DNA of 47,108 nucleotides from Janthinobacterium sp. UMAB-56 (lineage in GTDB: Bacteria > Pseudomonadota > Gammaproteobacteria > Burkholderiales > Burkholderiaceae_D): contig NZ_LT607666.1 in the NCBI RefSeq assembly GCF_900095265.1, positions 43,269-90,376 of the forward strand. Direction: 5' to 3'. Below, piece by piece: positions 18,069 to 26,556 of this stretch (positions are counted from its first letter, which is position 1; every line of letters begins with the position of its first letter). The translations under genes and the position numbers were made by a program. The notes under the pieces are model-generated. The model saw only the letters and a list, made by a program, of their open reading frames with translations. It had not been told where the DNA came from and searched no databases.

Positions 18069-18428
18069 ATGTCAAACAGTAAATTTGCACTATCGCCATA
18101 TGCCGTCTTCGAGGACGCCGCCATGCCGTATTTGCCGGATGACACTCTTGCACAGGGTTTGGGCCACGGGGCCGCTGGCATCGACCAGTGGCACGATGCC
18201 CGTGCCGCGCCCCAAGGCCGCCTGGAAGCGGCCAAGCGGCGCAACGAGCGGGCGCTGATGGCCATCGATGGCGTGGAAGGCGTCAGCCTGGGGCACACGG
18301 ACGTGGGCATGGAAGCGCTCGTCGTGTACCTGCGCGACTCGTCCGTCAAGCGGCGCGTGCCCTTGCAGGTCGAGGGGTATCCGGTGGAGACGAGCATCAC
18401 GGGCCAGATCGATATCCAGCACTGGTAG
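18069..18428 (+). CDS. Small protein resembling the protease's pre-domain
   Basis: This 119-residue uncharacterised protein starts at ATG 18069, 157 bases after the trypsin-fold gene and in the same direction. Its second half (EGVSLGHTDVGMEALVVYLR, then RRVPLQVEGYPVETSITGQI) lines up by eye with the domain just before the protease fold of the neighbour (GVSIGLGE, ALTLYVAES, DKVPVNIVVTGVID). There is no protease part, signal peptide or membrane segment. The first half has a Lys/Arg-rich helix (EAAKRRNERALMAIDGVEGV). It could be a free propeptide-like inhibitor or chaperone of the protease, or a remnant of a duplication. An upstream ATG (about 18018) gives a Cys-rich leader and was not preferred. 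Confidence 0.68.
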   Translation: MSNSKFALSPYAVFEDAAMPYLPDDTLAQGLGHGAAGIDQWHDARAAPQGRLEAAKRRNERALMAIDGVEGVSLGHTDVGMEALVVYLRDSSVKRRVPLQVEGYPVETSITGQIDIQHW

Positions 18429-18463
18429 GCAAGCGCGTCTTTGCGCTCGTTTATCCGCTTGCC
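18428..18463 (+). terminator. Possible rho-independent terminator
   Basis: An 8-bp perfect inverted repeat (GGCAAGCG at 18428-18435, CGCTTGCC at 18456-18463) encloses a 20-base loop and is followed by TTATTTG. It sits at the stop of the 119-residue gene. The long loop and short U tract make it moderate. The remaining bases to 18624 show nothing recognisable. Confidence 0.45.
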
Positions 18464-18624
18464 TTATTTGCTCCTCGTCCAACTTCCGGCGCCTGCGCCC
18501 GGCGCAGTCGCCGGCTGGCTTGATATGCGCCCATCGCAGCGGCGAGCGGCAGCCGCGCTGGGAATCGTCCGGGAATCGTCCCTTAGGCAAAACTTGATCG
18601 AGCAGACACCTCGCGCTTAGATTG

Positions 18625-19890
18625 CTATCGATGCGACACCGCGAGGATGGCGCTCCTTGAACGCTTCGTCGATACCGGCGCGCTACCGTGGGGCGCCATG
18701 ATCACCACGGTGAATGTGCAGCCTTTGCCATCGATGCCATCGCCCAGGCTGACGCTGCCGTGCAGGCGTGCCGCCGCTTCGCGCACGATGGCCAGGCCCA
18801 GGCCGGCCCCTGGGGCATCGTGCCCGCTGCCCCGATAGAAGCGCTCGAATACCAAGGTGCGCTGTTCCGGCGCAATGCCGGGGCCGTCGTCGGCTACCGA
18901 CAGGCTCAGGCCACTGCGCTGCGCCTTCAGTGCCACGCGCACCTGTCCATTCTTCGGCACATAGGCCAGCGCATTGTTGACAAGATTATCAACGATGGAG
19001 AGGAAGGCCTGCGCGTCCAACATGTGCATCAACGCGTCGGGCGCTTCCAGCGACAGGTCGATATGGCGCGCAATGGCCGTCGGCGCGAGCAGGGCCAGCT
19101 CCCGGCGCAACAGCTGCGCCACGTCCAGTTCGCTCGGCGCGGGGGCGTCTTGATTGTCAAATTGCGCCAAGGTGAGCAATTGGTCGACCAGATGGGACGC
19201 GCGCGCAATCGCCTGGTCCATGCGCCGTTCAGCCTCAAGGCGCTGCGTGAGATCGGATGCCATGACGAGCACGTGGGCTTGGGCCGATATCACGGCCAGC
19301 GGAGTGCGCAGCTCATGGGCGGCATCCTGTACAAAACCGTGCTCGCGTGCGAGCCGCTTGCGCAACTGTGCCAAAAGATGGTCCAGCGCCGCCGTCAGCG
19401 GTTGCAATTCCGCGTATTTCGGATCGAAGCCGAGCGCGGCCAGATCGTCCGGTCCCTTGGCGGCGATCCGCTTGGACAGTTGCTGCAACGGCCGCAAACC
19501 GCGCGCCACCGCGAGCCAGATCGGCAGCAGCACAAAAGGAAAGGCAATCAGCATGTCGATAGTCAGGTCACCAAGCATCGACCTGAGCACCCACCAGGTG
19601 CTCAATTCCGGCGACGCCACCATCAGGGACCAGCGCGTGGCACGTCCTTGGTAGAGACGAAACCGCTGACCGTTCGCGGCACCGCCGCTGATCTGCTCGG
19701 GTATGCCGCGCAAGCTGGCTTGACTACCCTCGGGAGAGAAGAACAGTCGCGTGCCATGTGCATCCCTCAGTTCCATCAGAACGGCGCCCGGCACATGATT
19801 GCTGCGGTAGCCGTTGTTGATCAGGGTTGCGGTGGACGCGATGACGGCGCGCGCCTCGCCGGGATTGTCGATGGGCGCGATCGAGCCCAG
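18625..19890 (-). pseudogene. Sensor histidine kinase lacking its N-terminus
   Basis: This is the C-terminal portion, about 420 residues, of a QseC-like sensor kinase. Present are the end of a periplasmic sensor (LINNGYRSNHVPGAVLMELR), one membrane segment (MLIAFPFVLLPIWLAVARGL), a HAMP-like stretch, the H-box (QDAAHELRTPLAVISAQ), N-box (DNLVNNALAYV), G1 (VADDGPGIAPEQ) and G2 (GAGLGLAIV). The first membrane helix, the start codon and the ribosome-binding site are missing. Upstream of about 19890 the frame stays open only because it mirrors another gene on the opposite strand. The response-regulator gene that usually precedes such kinases is absent. It is therefore called 5'-truncated. The breakpoint is placed by eye within about 20 bases. 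A fusion product cannot be excluded. Confidence 0.72.
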
Positions 19891-19894
19891 CAGC

Positions 19895-20670
19895 CTGCCG
19901 CAGCAGCGCCCGCGCCGCCCGAAGCACCCATGCAGGTGGTTCAGGTCGATGGCTTGATCGATGCCGACGAGCAGTCGTATCGGCGCATGATCAAGGGCAT
20001 GGACGCGTTTGAAAAATACCATGGCCTCGCGCCCGATGCGCGCCTGCGCTACCGGCTCTATCCGCGCCTGCCCGGCGTGAAGGTGGCCGGTACGAGCCTG
20101 ACGATTCAGGGCGATACGCTCAAGCTGCCGGTTGCGCTGGCGAGCGACTTGAGCTTTACCTTGCCGCGCGATGCGCAGGCGTGGGACGAGAACGCCCAAG
20201 TCATGTCGAACCGCAAGTCGCGCAGTTTTGCGTGGGGTCCGGACGTGCGCAGTCCAGGCTTGCCAGCCAACGCGCGCCGCCTGGGCGACTTGCGACTGGA
20301 ATGCGAAATCGACCGGGCCGCGACGCTGTTGGTAGGCTACAAGCCGCCCTTGTATCACGTGATCGATGCTGCGGTCGATGTGTGCACCGCGTTTCCCGGC
20401 GCCTGGCTGTACTACGCCGATCGCGCCGTGTTCAATGTGACCCTGGTGCACGGCAAACGTCGGCAAGACGTGTTCTCGTCCCTTTTGTACGGAAACGAGC
20501 TAAAGCTTTTCCACATTTTCTATGATTTTTATCCCCTGCTGATCGATCGTACCTATACGCTCAGGATCGCCGACACCAGTTGGCCGGACGACACACTCGT
20601 CGAAATTGAGTACATGGAAGACGCCGATGTGGCGAGCGCGTCGGCGATCCAAGCAGTGCTAACACCATGA
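19895..20670 (+). pseudogene. Unknown exported-protein gene lacking its 5' end
   Basis: About 258 codons of a protein I do not recognise. The first ATG in frame is 19930 (246 residues), without a ribosome-binding site. The codons before it read AQQPAAAAPAPPEAP, which looks like the mature start of an exported protein whose signal peptide is gone. The body is beta-rich (LRYRLYPRLPGVKVAGTSLT, DRAATLLVGYKPPLYHVID, LYGNELKLFHIFYDF). Further upstream the frame mirrors the truncated kinase. The stop overlaps the start of the BamE-like lipoprotein gene (ATGA), so both belonged to one operon. It may be dead, or translated from 19930 without export. Confidence 0.6.
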
Positions 20671-21083
20671 TGAAACGATGCATGCCATGTTTCTGTCTTC
20701 AACTGGCCCTCGCTGGCAGTCTTGTCCTTGCCATGAGCGGTTGCGCCTCGTTTGGCATGGGCGCAGCCAGACCGCTCACCGAGGAGGGAGTTCGGCAAGC
20801 CCTGACGACAGGGGCGAGCACCAAGGCGGATGTCAGCACGGTCATGGGAGACGCCAAGGTGAATACTTTCCGCAGTGGTTACGAGGTCTGGGTCTACGAC
20901 TACAAGGCCGGCTTGCCCATGTTCGTGGGATTCCTGCCGCTGGTGGGCACGCTGGCCTCCGTGGCCGACGCATCGACACGCGACAGAGAGCTGGCTATCT
21001 TGTTTGACAAGGACGGCATCGTCAGGAAGTACCGGCTGCGCGAATCGGCGTCGCAGGTGGAGCGCTTGCTGGTGCCGCATTGA
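20667..21083 (+). CDS. BamE/SmpA-like lipoprotein
   Basis: This 138-residue lipoprotein has a signal peptide ending LAMSGC (Cys26). The rest resembles the SmpA/BamE/OmlA fold: TKADVSTVMGDAKVNTFRSG followed by YEVWVYDY, and a closing strand pair (LAILFDKDGIVRKYRLRES). An internal hydrophobic stretch (GLPMFVGFLPLVGTLASVAD) is common in small lipoproteins of this kind. The start ATG overlaps the preceding truncated gene. It is probably an accessory envelope lipoprotein rather than the housekeeping BamE, judging from context. It may now lack a promoter of its own if the upstream rearrangement removed it. Confidence 0.75.
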   Translation: MMKRCMPCFCLQLALAGSLVLAMSGCASFGMGAARPLTEEGVRQALTTGASTKADVSTVMGDAKVNTFRSGYEVWVYDYKAGLPMFVGFLPLVGTLASVADASTRDRELAILFDKDGIVRKYRLRESASQVERLLVPH

Positions 21084-21097
21084 ACGAAGATGTGCGC

Positions 21098-21790
21098 TTA
21101 AAAACGGTTCCAATTGTTATGCCGGTGTTCAGTCGCTTCCTTCATCAGGTGACCGGCGCGCAGGGCGTCGTCCGCCTGTACCGTCATGGCCAGCTCCTGA
21201 ATGGCGGGCGGGTATTCGTGGTGGGCCGCTTCTTCCAGCAATGCATGGCTCTTGGCCAGGTCGCGCGGCACGCCGCGGCCTTCGCGGTAGGCGTTGTACA
21301 GCAGGAACATGGCGTGTGGATTGCCCAGTTCGCTCGATTTTTCCAGCCAGTGCGCGGCTATCGCGGGATCTTTTGGCACGCCTTCGCCGTTGGCCGCCAG
21401 CAAACCCAGCATCAGTGCCGCCTTGGCATGGCCTTGCTGGGCCGCTTGCCGGTACCATAGCCAGGCTTGGGCCGGCGTAGCGGCGCGCAGCATTTGGCCG
21501 AGTTCGAATGCTGCTTCCGTATCGCCGGCGCGGGCTGCCTGTTCGAACAGATTCAGGGCCTCGGCGCGGCGCTCGGGCCTGGCCTGGTAAATCAGCGCCA
21601 GTTCGCGTTCGGCGACGGGGATGTCCTTGCTGGCCCAGCTGCGCACACGGCGCTCGGCCTGGTGGTCGCCCGCCTGGCGCGCCTGCATGGCCATGGCTTC
21701 GATTTCGGCCGCCGTGGGCGGTGGCGATGCCTGGCAGGCGGCCAGGATAGCGGCCAGCACGACGGCGGGGAGGGAGAGAGCATGTTTCAT
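21098..21790 (-). CDS. Sel1-repeat lipoprotein
   Basis: This 230-residue lipoprotein has a signal peptide ending LAAC (Cys19). The body consists of Sel1-like/TPR helical pairs: EALNLFEQAARAGDTEAAFE, WYRQAAQQGHAKAALMLGLL, AANGEGVPKDPAIAAHWLEK, YREGRGVPRDLAKSHALLEE. Such proteins are protein-interaction scaffolds; no catalytic residues are expected. It lies downstream of the CpdB-type gene on the same strand, but a strong terminator separates them, so it is probably transcribed alone. It is convergent with the BamE-like gene (14-base gap). Confidence 0.88.
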   Translation of the reverse strand: MKHALSLPAVVLAAILAACQASPPPTAAEIEAMAMQARQAGDHQAERRVRSWASKDIPVAERELALIYQARPERRAEALNLFEQAARAGDTEAAFELGQMLRAATPAQAWLWYRQAAQQGHAKAALMLGLLAANGEGVPKDPAIAAHWLEKSSELGNPHAMFLLYNAYREGRGVPRDLAKSHALLEEAAHHEYPPAIQELAMTVQADDALRAGHLMKEATEHRHNNWNRF

Positions 21791-21803
21791 CTGGATCAGC
21801 TTT

Positions 21804-21838
21804 CATCAAAACAGGCCGGAACTGCCGCAGTCCCGGCC
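21804..21838 (-). terminator. Rho-independent terminator after the cpdB-like gene
   Basis: Read leftwards, GGCCGG pairs with CCGGCC (21814-21819 with 21833-21838), then one mismatch, then ACTG with CAGT (21821-21824 with 21828-21831) around a CCG loop. On the transcribed strand it is followed by TGTTTTGATG. It lies nine bases past the cpdB-like stop. Confidence 0.8.
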
Positions 21839-21846
21839 CATGGACC

Positions 21847-23943
21847 TTATTTGCTCAGGTCGATGCGGTATTTGGCGAAACCGCTGGCGTCGAGGCCGCC
21901 CTCGGCCGCCACGTTGGCGATGCCGCTGCCTTGCGCCAGCGCCAGATGGCCGGGCGCCGAGCGCAGGATCACGGGGCCGGCCGTGGCCGTCTTGACGAAG
22001 CTCCAGCTGCGCGCGCTGCCATTGGCCGCCAGCGTCACCTTGCCGCCCTTGGTGCTGAGCGACGCCAGATAATTGCTGACCACGGCCTGGTTCGCATCGG
22101 GCGACTTGATGATGGTCTTGCTGCCATCGATGCCGGGCACGGCGCCGCCGCCACCGGCGCGGTAGTCGTTGGTGGCGACGATGAAATCATCGCCATCGGC
22201 CACTGCTGCACCCTTGTACGTGAGGTTGACGATGCGGCTGCCGACCTTTTTCGTCACGTCGATCTGGTACGTCAGCGCATTGTTTTCCGCATAGAACACG
22301 TCATAGTTATAGATCGTGCCGTACGACGGCACCAGGTCCTGCTCGGCTGTACTGGCCGGGTCGATCTGGTTGAATTGCTTGGCCGACGTTTCCAGCCACG
22401 CCTTCAAGTCCGCGCCCTTGATCTTGACGGCTTGCAGGTTGTTATTGCTATATAAATACAAGTCGCCCGGATTGCGCACCTGCAAGCCGATTGGCGCGGC
22501 CGGCGTCGCCCCTGTCGCCACGTCCGTAAAGTCCGACGGCCCGTTGCGGCCCGCCTTGAAAGGCGCGCTGCACGAGATGACGGGGATGTTCTTGTAGCTG
22601 GACAAGGTGGCATCGGTGCTGGTGGCAATGAAGTTCTTGACGTAATCGAGCTGCGCCTGGTTCACCAGCTGGATGGCGCTGACATCGCCCACCAGTGCAA
22701 AGTAGGCGGACATTTCGAAATCCGTGCTGATGCCCAGCGGCTGCTTGGCATAGGCGATGGTGGCCGCGTGCTCGGTGGCCACCAGCGGTGCGATGGCCGG
22801 GTCGGCTTTCACCAGGGTCTTACCGTCCGTGTACTTGAAGCCGCGCGATTCCACTGTCGTCTTGGCCGGCTGCACTACCCATCGGCCCGCCTGATACACC
22901 AGCGTCAGCTTGATGATGCCCAAGCGGCGGCCCCAGCTTTGCGCCATGACGGTCGGCACGCCATTGACAAAGCCGTTGACGGCGTCGATCTTGGCGCTGG
23001 CCGGGAAGGCGGCAAACGAGGCGTCCAGCGCGGCCGCGCCTTCTTCCTTGCCTTTCGGGAAGATCAAGTGCGAATGGCCGATCATCAGCGCGTCGATGCC
23101 CGTGCTGGTCAGGTGATAGCTGCCGTTTTCCATTTTCGGGCTGTAGGCGCTGGTGTCCAGGCCGCCATGCGACAGGGCCACGACGATATCGGCGCCCTTG
23201 TTGCGCAATTCCGGCACATATTGCTTGGCCGCTTCCTGCACGCCCGTTACGCTGACCTTGCCAGCGAGTACTTTCTGATCCCATTCGAGGATTTGCGGCG
23301 GCACAAAGCTCAGCACGCCCACATTGATCTTCACATCGAGCTTGCTGCCGTCTGGCTTCACGGCCGTGAAGTCGCGGGGCAGCAGGGTGTAGGGCTGGAA
23401 GATGGGCTTGCCGCTGGCCACGCCGACGACATTGCTCAGCACGGAAGGGAAGGCGGGCGCGCCGCAGCTACCTGTCGGCTTGGCCACGCCGGGAATGCCG
23501 AAATCCGTGTTGGTGATCTGGCTCAGGTAAGCCAGTCCATAGTTGAATTCGTGGTTGCCCATGCCGCCCGCATCGTATTTCAGGGCGTTCATGGCCTTGT
23601 GCACGGCCAGCGTGCCGGAGCAGGGCACGGGCGCGGCCACGGCTTGCAGGTCGGCGAGCAAGGTACCCTGGATGACGTCACCATCGTCGAGCAGCACATT
23701 GTTCGGGTTTTCCGCGCGCGCCGCCTGGATCAGTGTGGAGGTGCGCTCCAGGCCCAGGCTGGTGTCTTCAGCCAGCGCGTAATAGTTGTAGCTCAGGACA
23801 TTCGAGTGGATATCGGTGGTTTCCAGCAATGCCACGGTAACCGTCGTGCCTTCTGGTATCACCTGGGCCGTCGTCGCGCCGCCGTTGCAGCCAGTTAAAC
23901 CCGCACTTGCCAGCGCCGCCAGCATGATCCAATTTGTTTTCAT
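21847..23943 (-). CDS. cpdB: 2',3'-cyclic-nucleotide phosphodiesterase/3'-nucleotidase (CpdB-type)
   Basis: This 698-residue bifunctional nucleotidase is expected to hydrolyse 2',3'-cyclic nucleotides and 3'-nucleotides outside the cytoplasm. A lipoprotein-type signal ends LTGC (Cys19), so it is probably membrane-anchored rather than freely periplasmic like Escherichia coli CpdB. Metallophosphatase motifs are Asp44/His46 in LLETTDIHSN, Asp89 in LDDGDVIQGT, Asn130-His131 in GMGNHEFNYG, VVALSHGGLD and IGHSHLIFP. The C-terminal substrate-binding 5'-nucleotidase domain includes VPSYGTIYNYDVFYA, with AENNALTYQIDVTKKVGSR typical of CpdB. A role in phosphate or nucleotide scavenging is likely. No operon partner; a terminator follows. 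Confidence 0.9.
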   Translation of the reverse strand: MKTNWIMLAALASAGLTGCNGGATTAQVIPEGTTVTVALLETTDIHSNVLSYNYYALAEDTSLGLERTSTLIQAARAENPNNVLLDDGDVIQGTLLADLQAVAAPVPCSGTLAVHKAMNALKYDAGGMGNHEFNYGLAYLSQITNTDFGIPGVAKPTGSCGAPAFPSVLSNVVGVASGKPIFQPYTLLPRDFTAVKPDGSKLDVKINVGVLSFVPPQILEWDQKVLAGKVSVTGVQEAAKQYVPELRNKGADIVVALSHGGLDTSAYSPKMENGSYHLTSTGIDALMIGHSHLIFPKGKEEGAAALDASFAAFPASAKIDAVNGFVNGVPTVMAQSWGRRLGIIKLTLVYQAGRWVVQPAKTTVESRGFKYTDGKTLVKADPAIAPLVATEHAATIAYAKQPLGISTDFEMSAYFALVGDVSAIQLVNQAQLDYVKNFIATSTDATLSSYKNIPVISCSAPFKAGRNGPSDFTDVATGATPAAPIGLQVRNPGDLYLYSNNNLQAVKIKGADLKAWLETSAKQFNQIDPASTAEQDLVPSYGTIYNYDVFYAENNALTYQIDVTKKVGSRIVNLTYKGAAVADGDDFIVATNDYRAGGGGAVPGIDGSKTIIKSPDANQAVVSNYLASLSTKGGKVTLAANGSARSWSFVKTATAGPVILRSAPGHLALAQGSGIANVAAEGGLDASGFAKYRIDLSK

Positions 23944-24057
23944 TACCGCCCTCGGAAAGATTCAAAGGACGCGACTGTAACGCCGCCATATGACGCCACC
24001 ATGACAGTGTGGCAAGGCGCATGGATGCACGCTTGCGGGCCATGGGGCGCAAGCGTA

Positions 24058-25104
24058 TCAATGCCCCGGCAGCTGTTTCAGCACTTCATTGCTAAAGTAT
24101 GGCTCGTCTTCTACCCAGAAAATATAGTCCAGGCCCAGGTAATTGCGGGCAAAATCGAGCATATCTTCCACTGAATTTTTCTTCCCGGTACGCGGATTGA
24201 TCTGGCGCAGGTTGCCATCTTGTACGGCCATGCCCTTGACCAGGTTCGCTGGGTAGTCCTTGATAAAGCCGTAACTCTGTCCCATATGGCTTTTCCGGTA
24301 CGGCATCAGGTCCGGACCGCCCACGCCCATCTGCAGCGTTTGTGCTTGCGCAAACAGGCTGCGCATATAGCCCTTGTCGGTCCACGGCAGCCATTCGCCC
24401 GGCAGGAAGTTTAAATACACCATGGTGGTGGTGTGGGGAAAAGCTGCGGCCAGTACCTGCATATTGTCCTTGAGGGCATCTACATACTGCTGCGGCTTGA
24501 AATCATCGGGGAAAATAGTATTTCCCTTGCTATCTTCGACGCCGATCTCGATCGAGCTTTCGCTGAAATTAATTCCCTCGATCTTCCCGTCAAATTCCTT
24601 GCCTAGCGCCCGGATCAAGCGTTGATAACGTTCGCGCACCGGCGCTTCCCACATTTTTGCCGACCAGCCGTATTCGTCATCCGTCACCGGCTTGTGCGGG
24701 TCGCGTTCCGGCGCGGAAAGCATGCTTTGCTTGAGGATGCCGCCCTGGTAGCGGGGATCACTGAGCAAATAGGACGGCACATTATGGCGTGGCGTGAAGG
24801 ATTTTTCCTGCAGTTGTATCCAAAGCTTTTTTCCGATGGCATTCAGATAGCGCAAGTCGTGGCGAATCGCCGAAAAATCGTAACGGTCCTGTTCCGGCTC
24901 CAGGCTGCGCCAGGTGTAGACGATTTGAGCGCCGCTGAAGCGTGGATCGGTTAACGCCTTATCCGAGCGGATGTTTTCCCCGTCCGGCTCGCGGTGATTA
25001 AAGTAAATGTAGTGCTTGATCGGGGGTTTTATGTCTGCGGCAATGGCGCTGCCGGTCATCAAAATCAGTGCTGCAAAAAGCATGGTATAGCTGCGTAAGA
25101 TCAT
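24058..25104 (-). CDS. Secreted TIM-barrel glycosidase-like protein
   Basis: This 348-residue exported protein has a signal peptide (MILRSYTMLFAALILMTGSA, cleavage near AIAAD). The start ATG 25104 follows AGGAA; the longer frame to 25317 crosses a promoter region. The body resembles glycoside-hydrolase TIM barrels: VYTWRSLEPEQDRYDF is a GH42-like first strand-helix, IEGINFSESSIEIGVE may carry the acid/base Glu, and DYIFWVEDEPYF the nucleophile. These catalytic residues are inferred from position only. No carbohydrate-binding module is seen. Its DNA is visibly more AT-rich than the neighbouring genes, which hints at acquisition by transfer. It is divergent from the metal-homeostasis operon and could share its control region. 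Confidence 0.6.
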   Translation of the reverse strand: MILRSYTMLFAALILMTGSAIAADIKPPIKHYIYFNHREPDGENIRSDKALTDPRFSGAQIVYTWRSLEPEQDRYDFSAIRHDLRYLNAIGKKLWIQLQEKSFTPRHNVPSYLLSDPRYQGGILKQSMLSAPERDPHKPVTDDEYGWSAKMWEAPVRERYQRLIRALGKEFDGKIEGINFSESSIEIGVEDSKGNTIFPDDFKPQQYVDALKDNMQVLAAAFPHTTTMVYLNFLPGEWLPWTDKGYMRSLFAQAQTLQMGVGGPDLMPYRKSHMGQSYGFIKDYPANLVKGMAVQDGNLRQINPRTGKKNSVEDMLDFARNYLGLDYIFWVEDEPYFSNEVLKQLPGH

Positions 25105-25221
25105 CGATTCCTTGGTGCTGTGAGAGTTGGGCTTTTCTGCGGCCAGGCGCTTGCTCCGATAGCCTGGCCGCCGAACTGCCACTGTAGCACGTTGAAGATG
25201 GCGCCAAATGAATGCCACCCA

Positions 25222-25240
25222 AATGCAATTGACTTGCATT
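25222..25240. promoter_or_regulatory. Candidate Zur/Fur-family operator 1
   Basis: A perfect 19-bp dyad: AATGCAA (25222-25228), five-base spacer, TTGCATT (25234-25240). It lies 71 bases before the first COG0523 gene. A TATAAT -10-like box (25240-25245) abuts its right arm, without a clear -35. Size and symmetry suit a Fur-family dimer such as the regulator encoded at 28386-28811. Confidence 0.7.
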
Positions 25241-25250
25241 ATAATTCGCA

Positions 25251-25269
25251 AATGCAATCTATTTGCATG
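25251..25269. promoter_or_regulatory. Candidate Zur/Fur-family operator 2
   Basis: A second dyad with the same 7-5-7 layout: AATGCAA (25251-25257), TCTAT, TTGCATG (25263-25269), one mismatch from operator 1. The dyad centres are 29 bases apart, so the two sites lie on roughly the same helical face and could bind two dimers. Confidence 0.7.
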
Positions 25270-25310
25270 TGTAGCGACCATTCCGAACTCACCAAGCCCA
25301 AGGATTAACC

Positions 25311-26537
25311 ATGCCACAGCGCAAACTCCCCGTCACCGTTCTGTCCGGCTTTCTCGGCGCCGGCAAGACCACCTTGCTCAACCACATACTGCGCAACCGC
25401 GAAGGCAAGCGCGTGGCCGTCATCGTCAACGATATGAGCGACGTCAATATCGATGCCTCGCTCGTCAAGGACAGCGCCGAGGCGGCCGGTGCGGCCCTGT
25501 CGCGCACGGAGGAAAAACTGGTGGAAATGTCGAACGGCTGTATTTGCTGCACCCTGCGCGACGATTTATTGCTGGAAGTACGGCGCCTGGCGGCCGAAGA
25601 CCGCTTCGATTACCTGCTGATCGAATCGACGGGCGTGGGCGAGCCGATGCCCGTGGCCGCCACCTTCGACTTCGTGGATGAGCACGGCGACAGCCTGAAC
25701 GACGTGGCGCGCATCGACTGCATGGTCACCGTCGTCGACTGCGCCAACTTGCTGGCGGATTTTCACAGCGAAGACAGCCTGGAGCAGCGCGGCGAAATCG
25801 CGGGCGAGGGTGACGACCGTCAACTGGCCAACTTGCTGACGGAGCAGATCGAGTTTGCCAATGTCATCGTCCTCAACAAGATCGACATGGTCGATGCGGC
25901 CGAGCGCCTGCGCGTACTGGCCATCCTCAAGGCCCTCAATCCCGGCGCGCGCATCATCGAAACCACGCAGTCCATCGTGCCGCTGGACGCCATCCTGGGC
26001 ACGAACTTGTTCGACCTGGAACAGGCGGCTTCCATGCCGGGCTGGGCGCAAGAGCTGGCCGGCATCCACACGCCGGAAACGCAAACGTATGGCATCAGCA
26101 GCTTTGTGTACCGCGCGAAGGAACCGTTCCACGCGCAGCGCCTGCACGACTATATTTCCCAGCCGATCCCCGGTGTGGTGCGCAGCAAGGGCTATTTCTG
26201 GCTGGCCAGCCGGCCCGAATGGGTGGCCAGCCTGTCCGGTGCGGGCAAATTGATGAATATCGAGCCCGTGGGCCTGTGGTGGGCGGCCGTGCCGCAAGAG
26301 CGCTGGCCCACGGATGCCGAGTCGCTGGCGGAAGTCAAAGCGGGCTGGAGTGAAACGTATGGCGATCGCTACCAGGAAATCGTCTTCATCGGCCAGGGCA
26401 TGGACCAAGCCGCTATCGAAGCGGATTTAAAGACATGTCAACTCAACTATACGGAAACGCGCAAGGGCATGGCCGCCTGGCGCAAGCTGCCCGACCCGTT
26501 TCCCCAGTGGCAGCACATGGAAGAATTGGACAATTAA
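25311..26537 (+). CDS. COG0523 zinc metallochaperone GTPase (ZigA/YciC-like)
   Basis: This 408-residue G3E GTPase delivers or allocates metal in the cytoplasm. Walker A is [10 protein letters not shown] (Gly13-Thr21), the metal-binding CxCC motif is Cys77, Cys79, Cys80 in [10 protein letters not shown], and the G4 motif is VLNKIDMV. The C-terminal CobW domain runs to HMEELDN. The length and long C-terminal half match the Zur-regulated YciC/ZigA group rather than CobW of cobalamin synthesis, and no cobalamin genes are nearby. It is first in a three-gene operon behind two putative operators. A second COG0523 gene follows after 19 bases. Confidence 0.9.
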   Translation: MPQRKLPVTVLSGFLGAGKTTLLNHILRNREGKRVAVIVNDMSDVNIDASLVKDSAEAAGAALSRTEEKLVEMSNGCICCTLRDDLLLEVRRLAAEDRFDYLLIESTGVGEPMPVAATFDFVDEHGDSLNDVARIDCMVTVVDCANLLADFHSEDSLEQRGEIAGEGDDRQLANLLTEQIEFANVIVLNKIDMVDAAERLRVLAILKALNPGARIIETTQSIVPLDAILGTNLFDLEQAASMPGWAQELAGIHTPETQTYGISSFVYRAKEPFHAQRLHDYISQPIPGVVRSKGYFWLASRPEWVASLSGAGKLMNIEPVGLWWAAVPQERWPTDAESLAEVKAGWSETYGDRYQEIVFIGQGMDQAAIEADLKTCQLNYTETRKGMAAWRKLPDPFPQWQHMEELDN

Positions 26538-26556
26538 CCTTGCACAGGAACACACC

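Noticed and set aside
18688..19894. Forward frame continuous with the truncated exported gene, suggesting one 660-residue protein
   Set aside because: The first 400 codons are antisense to the kinase motifs; only the part after about 19895 looks like protein.
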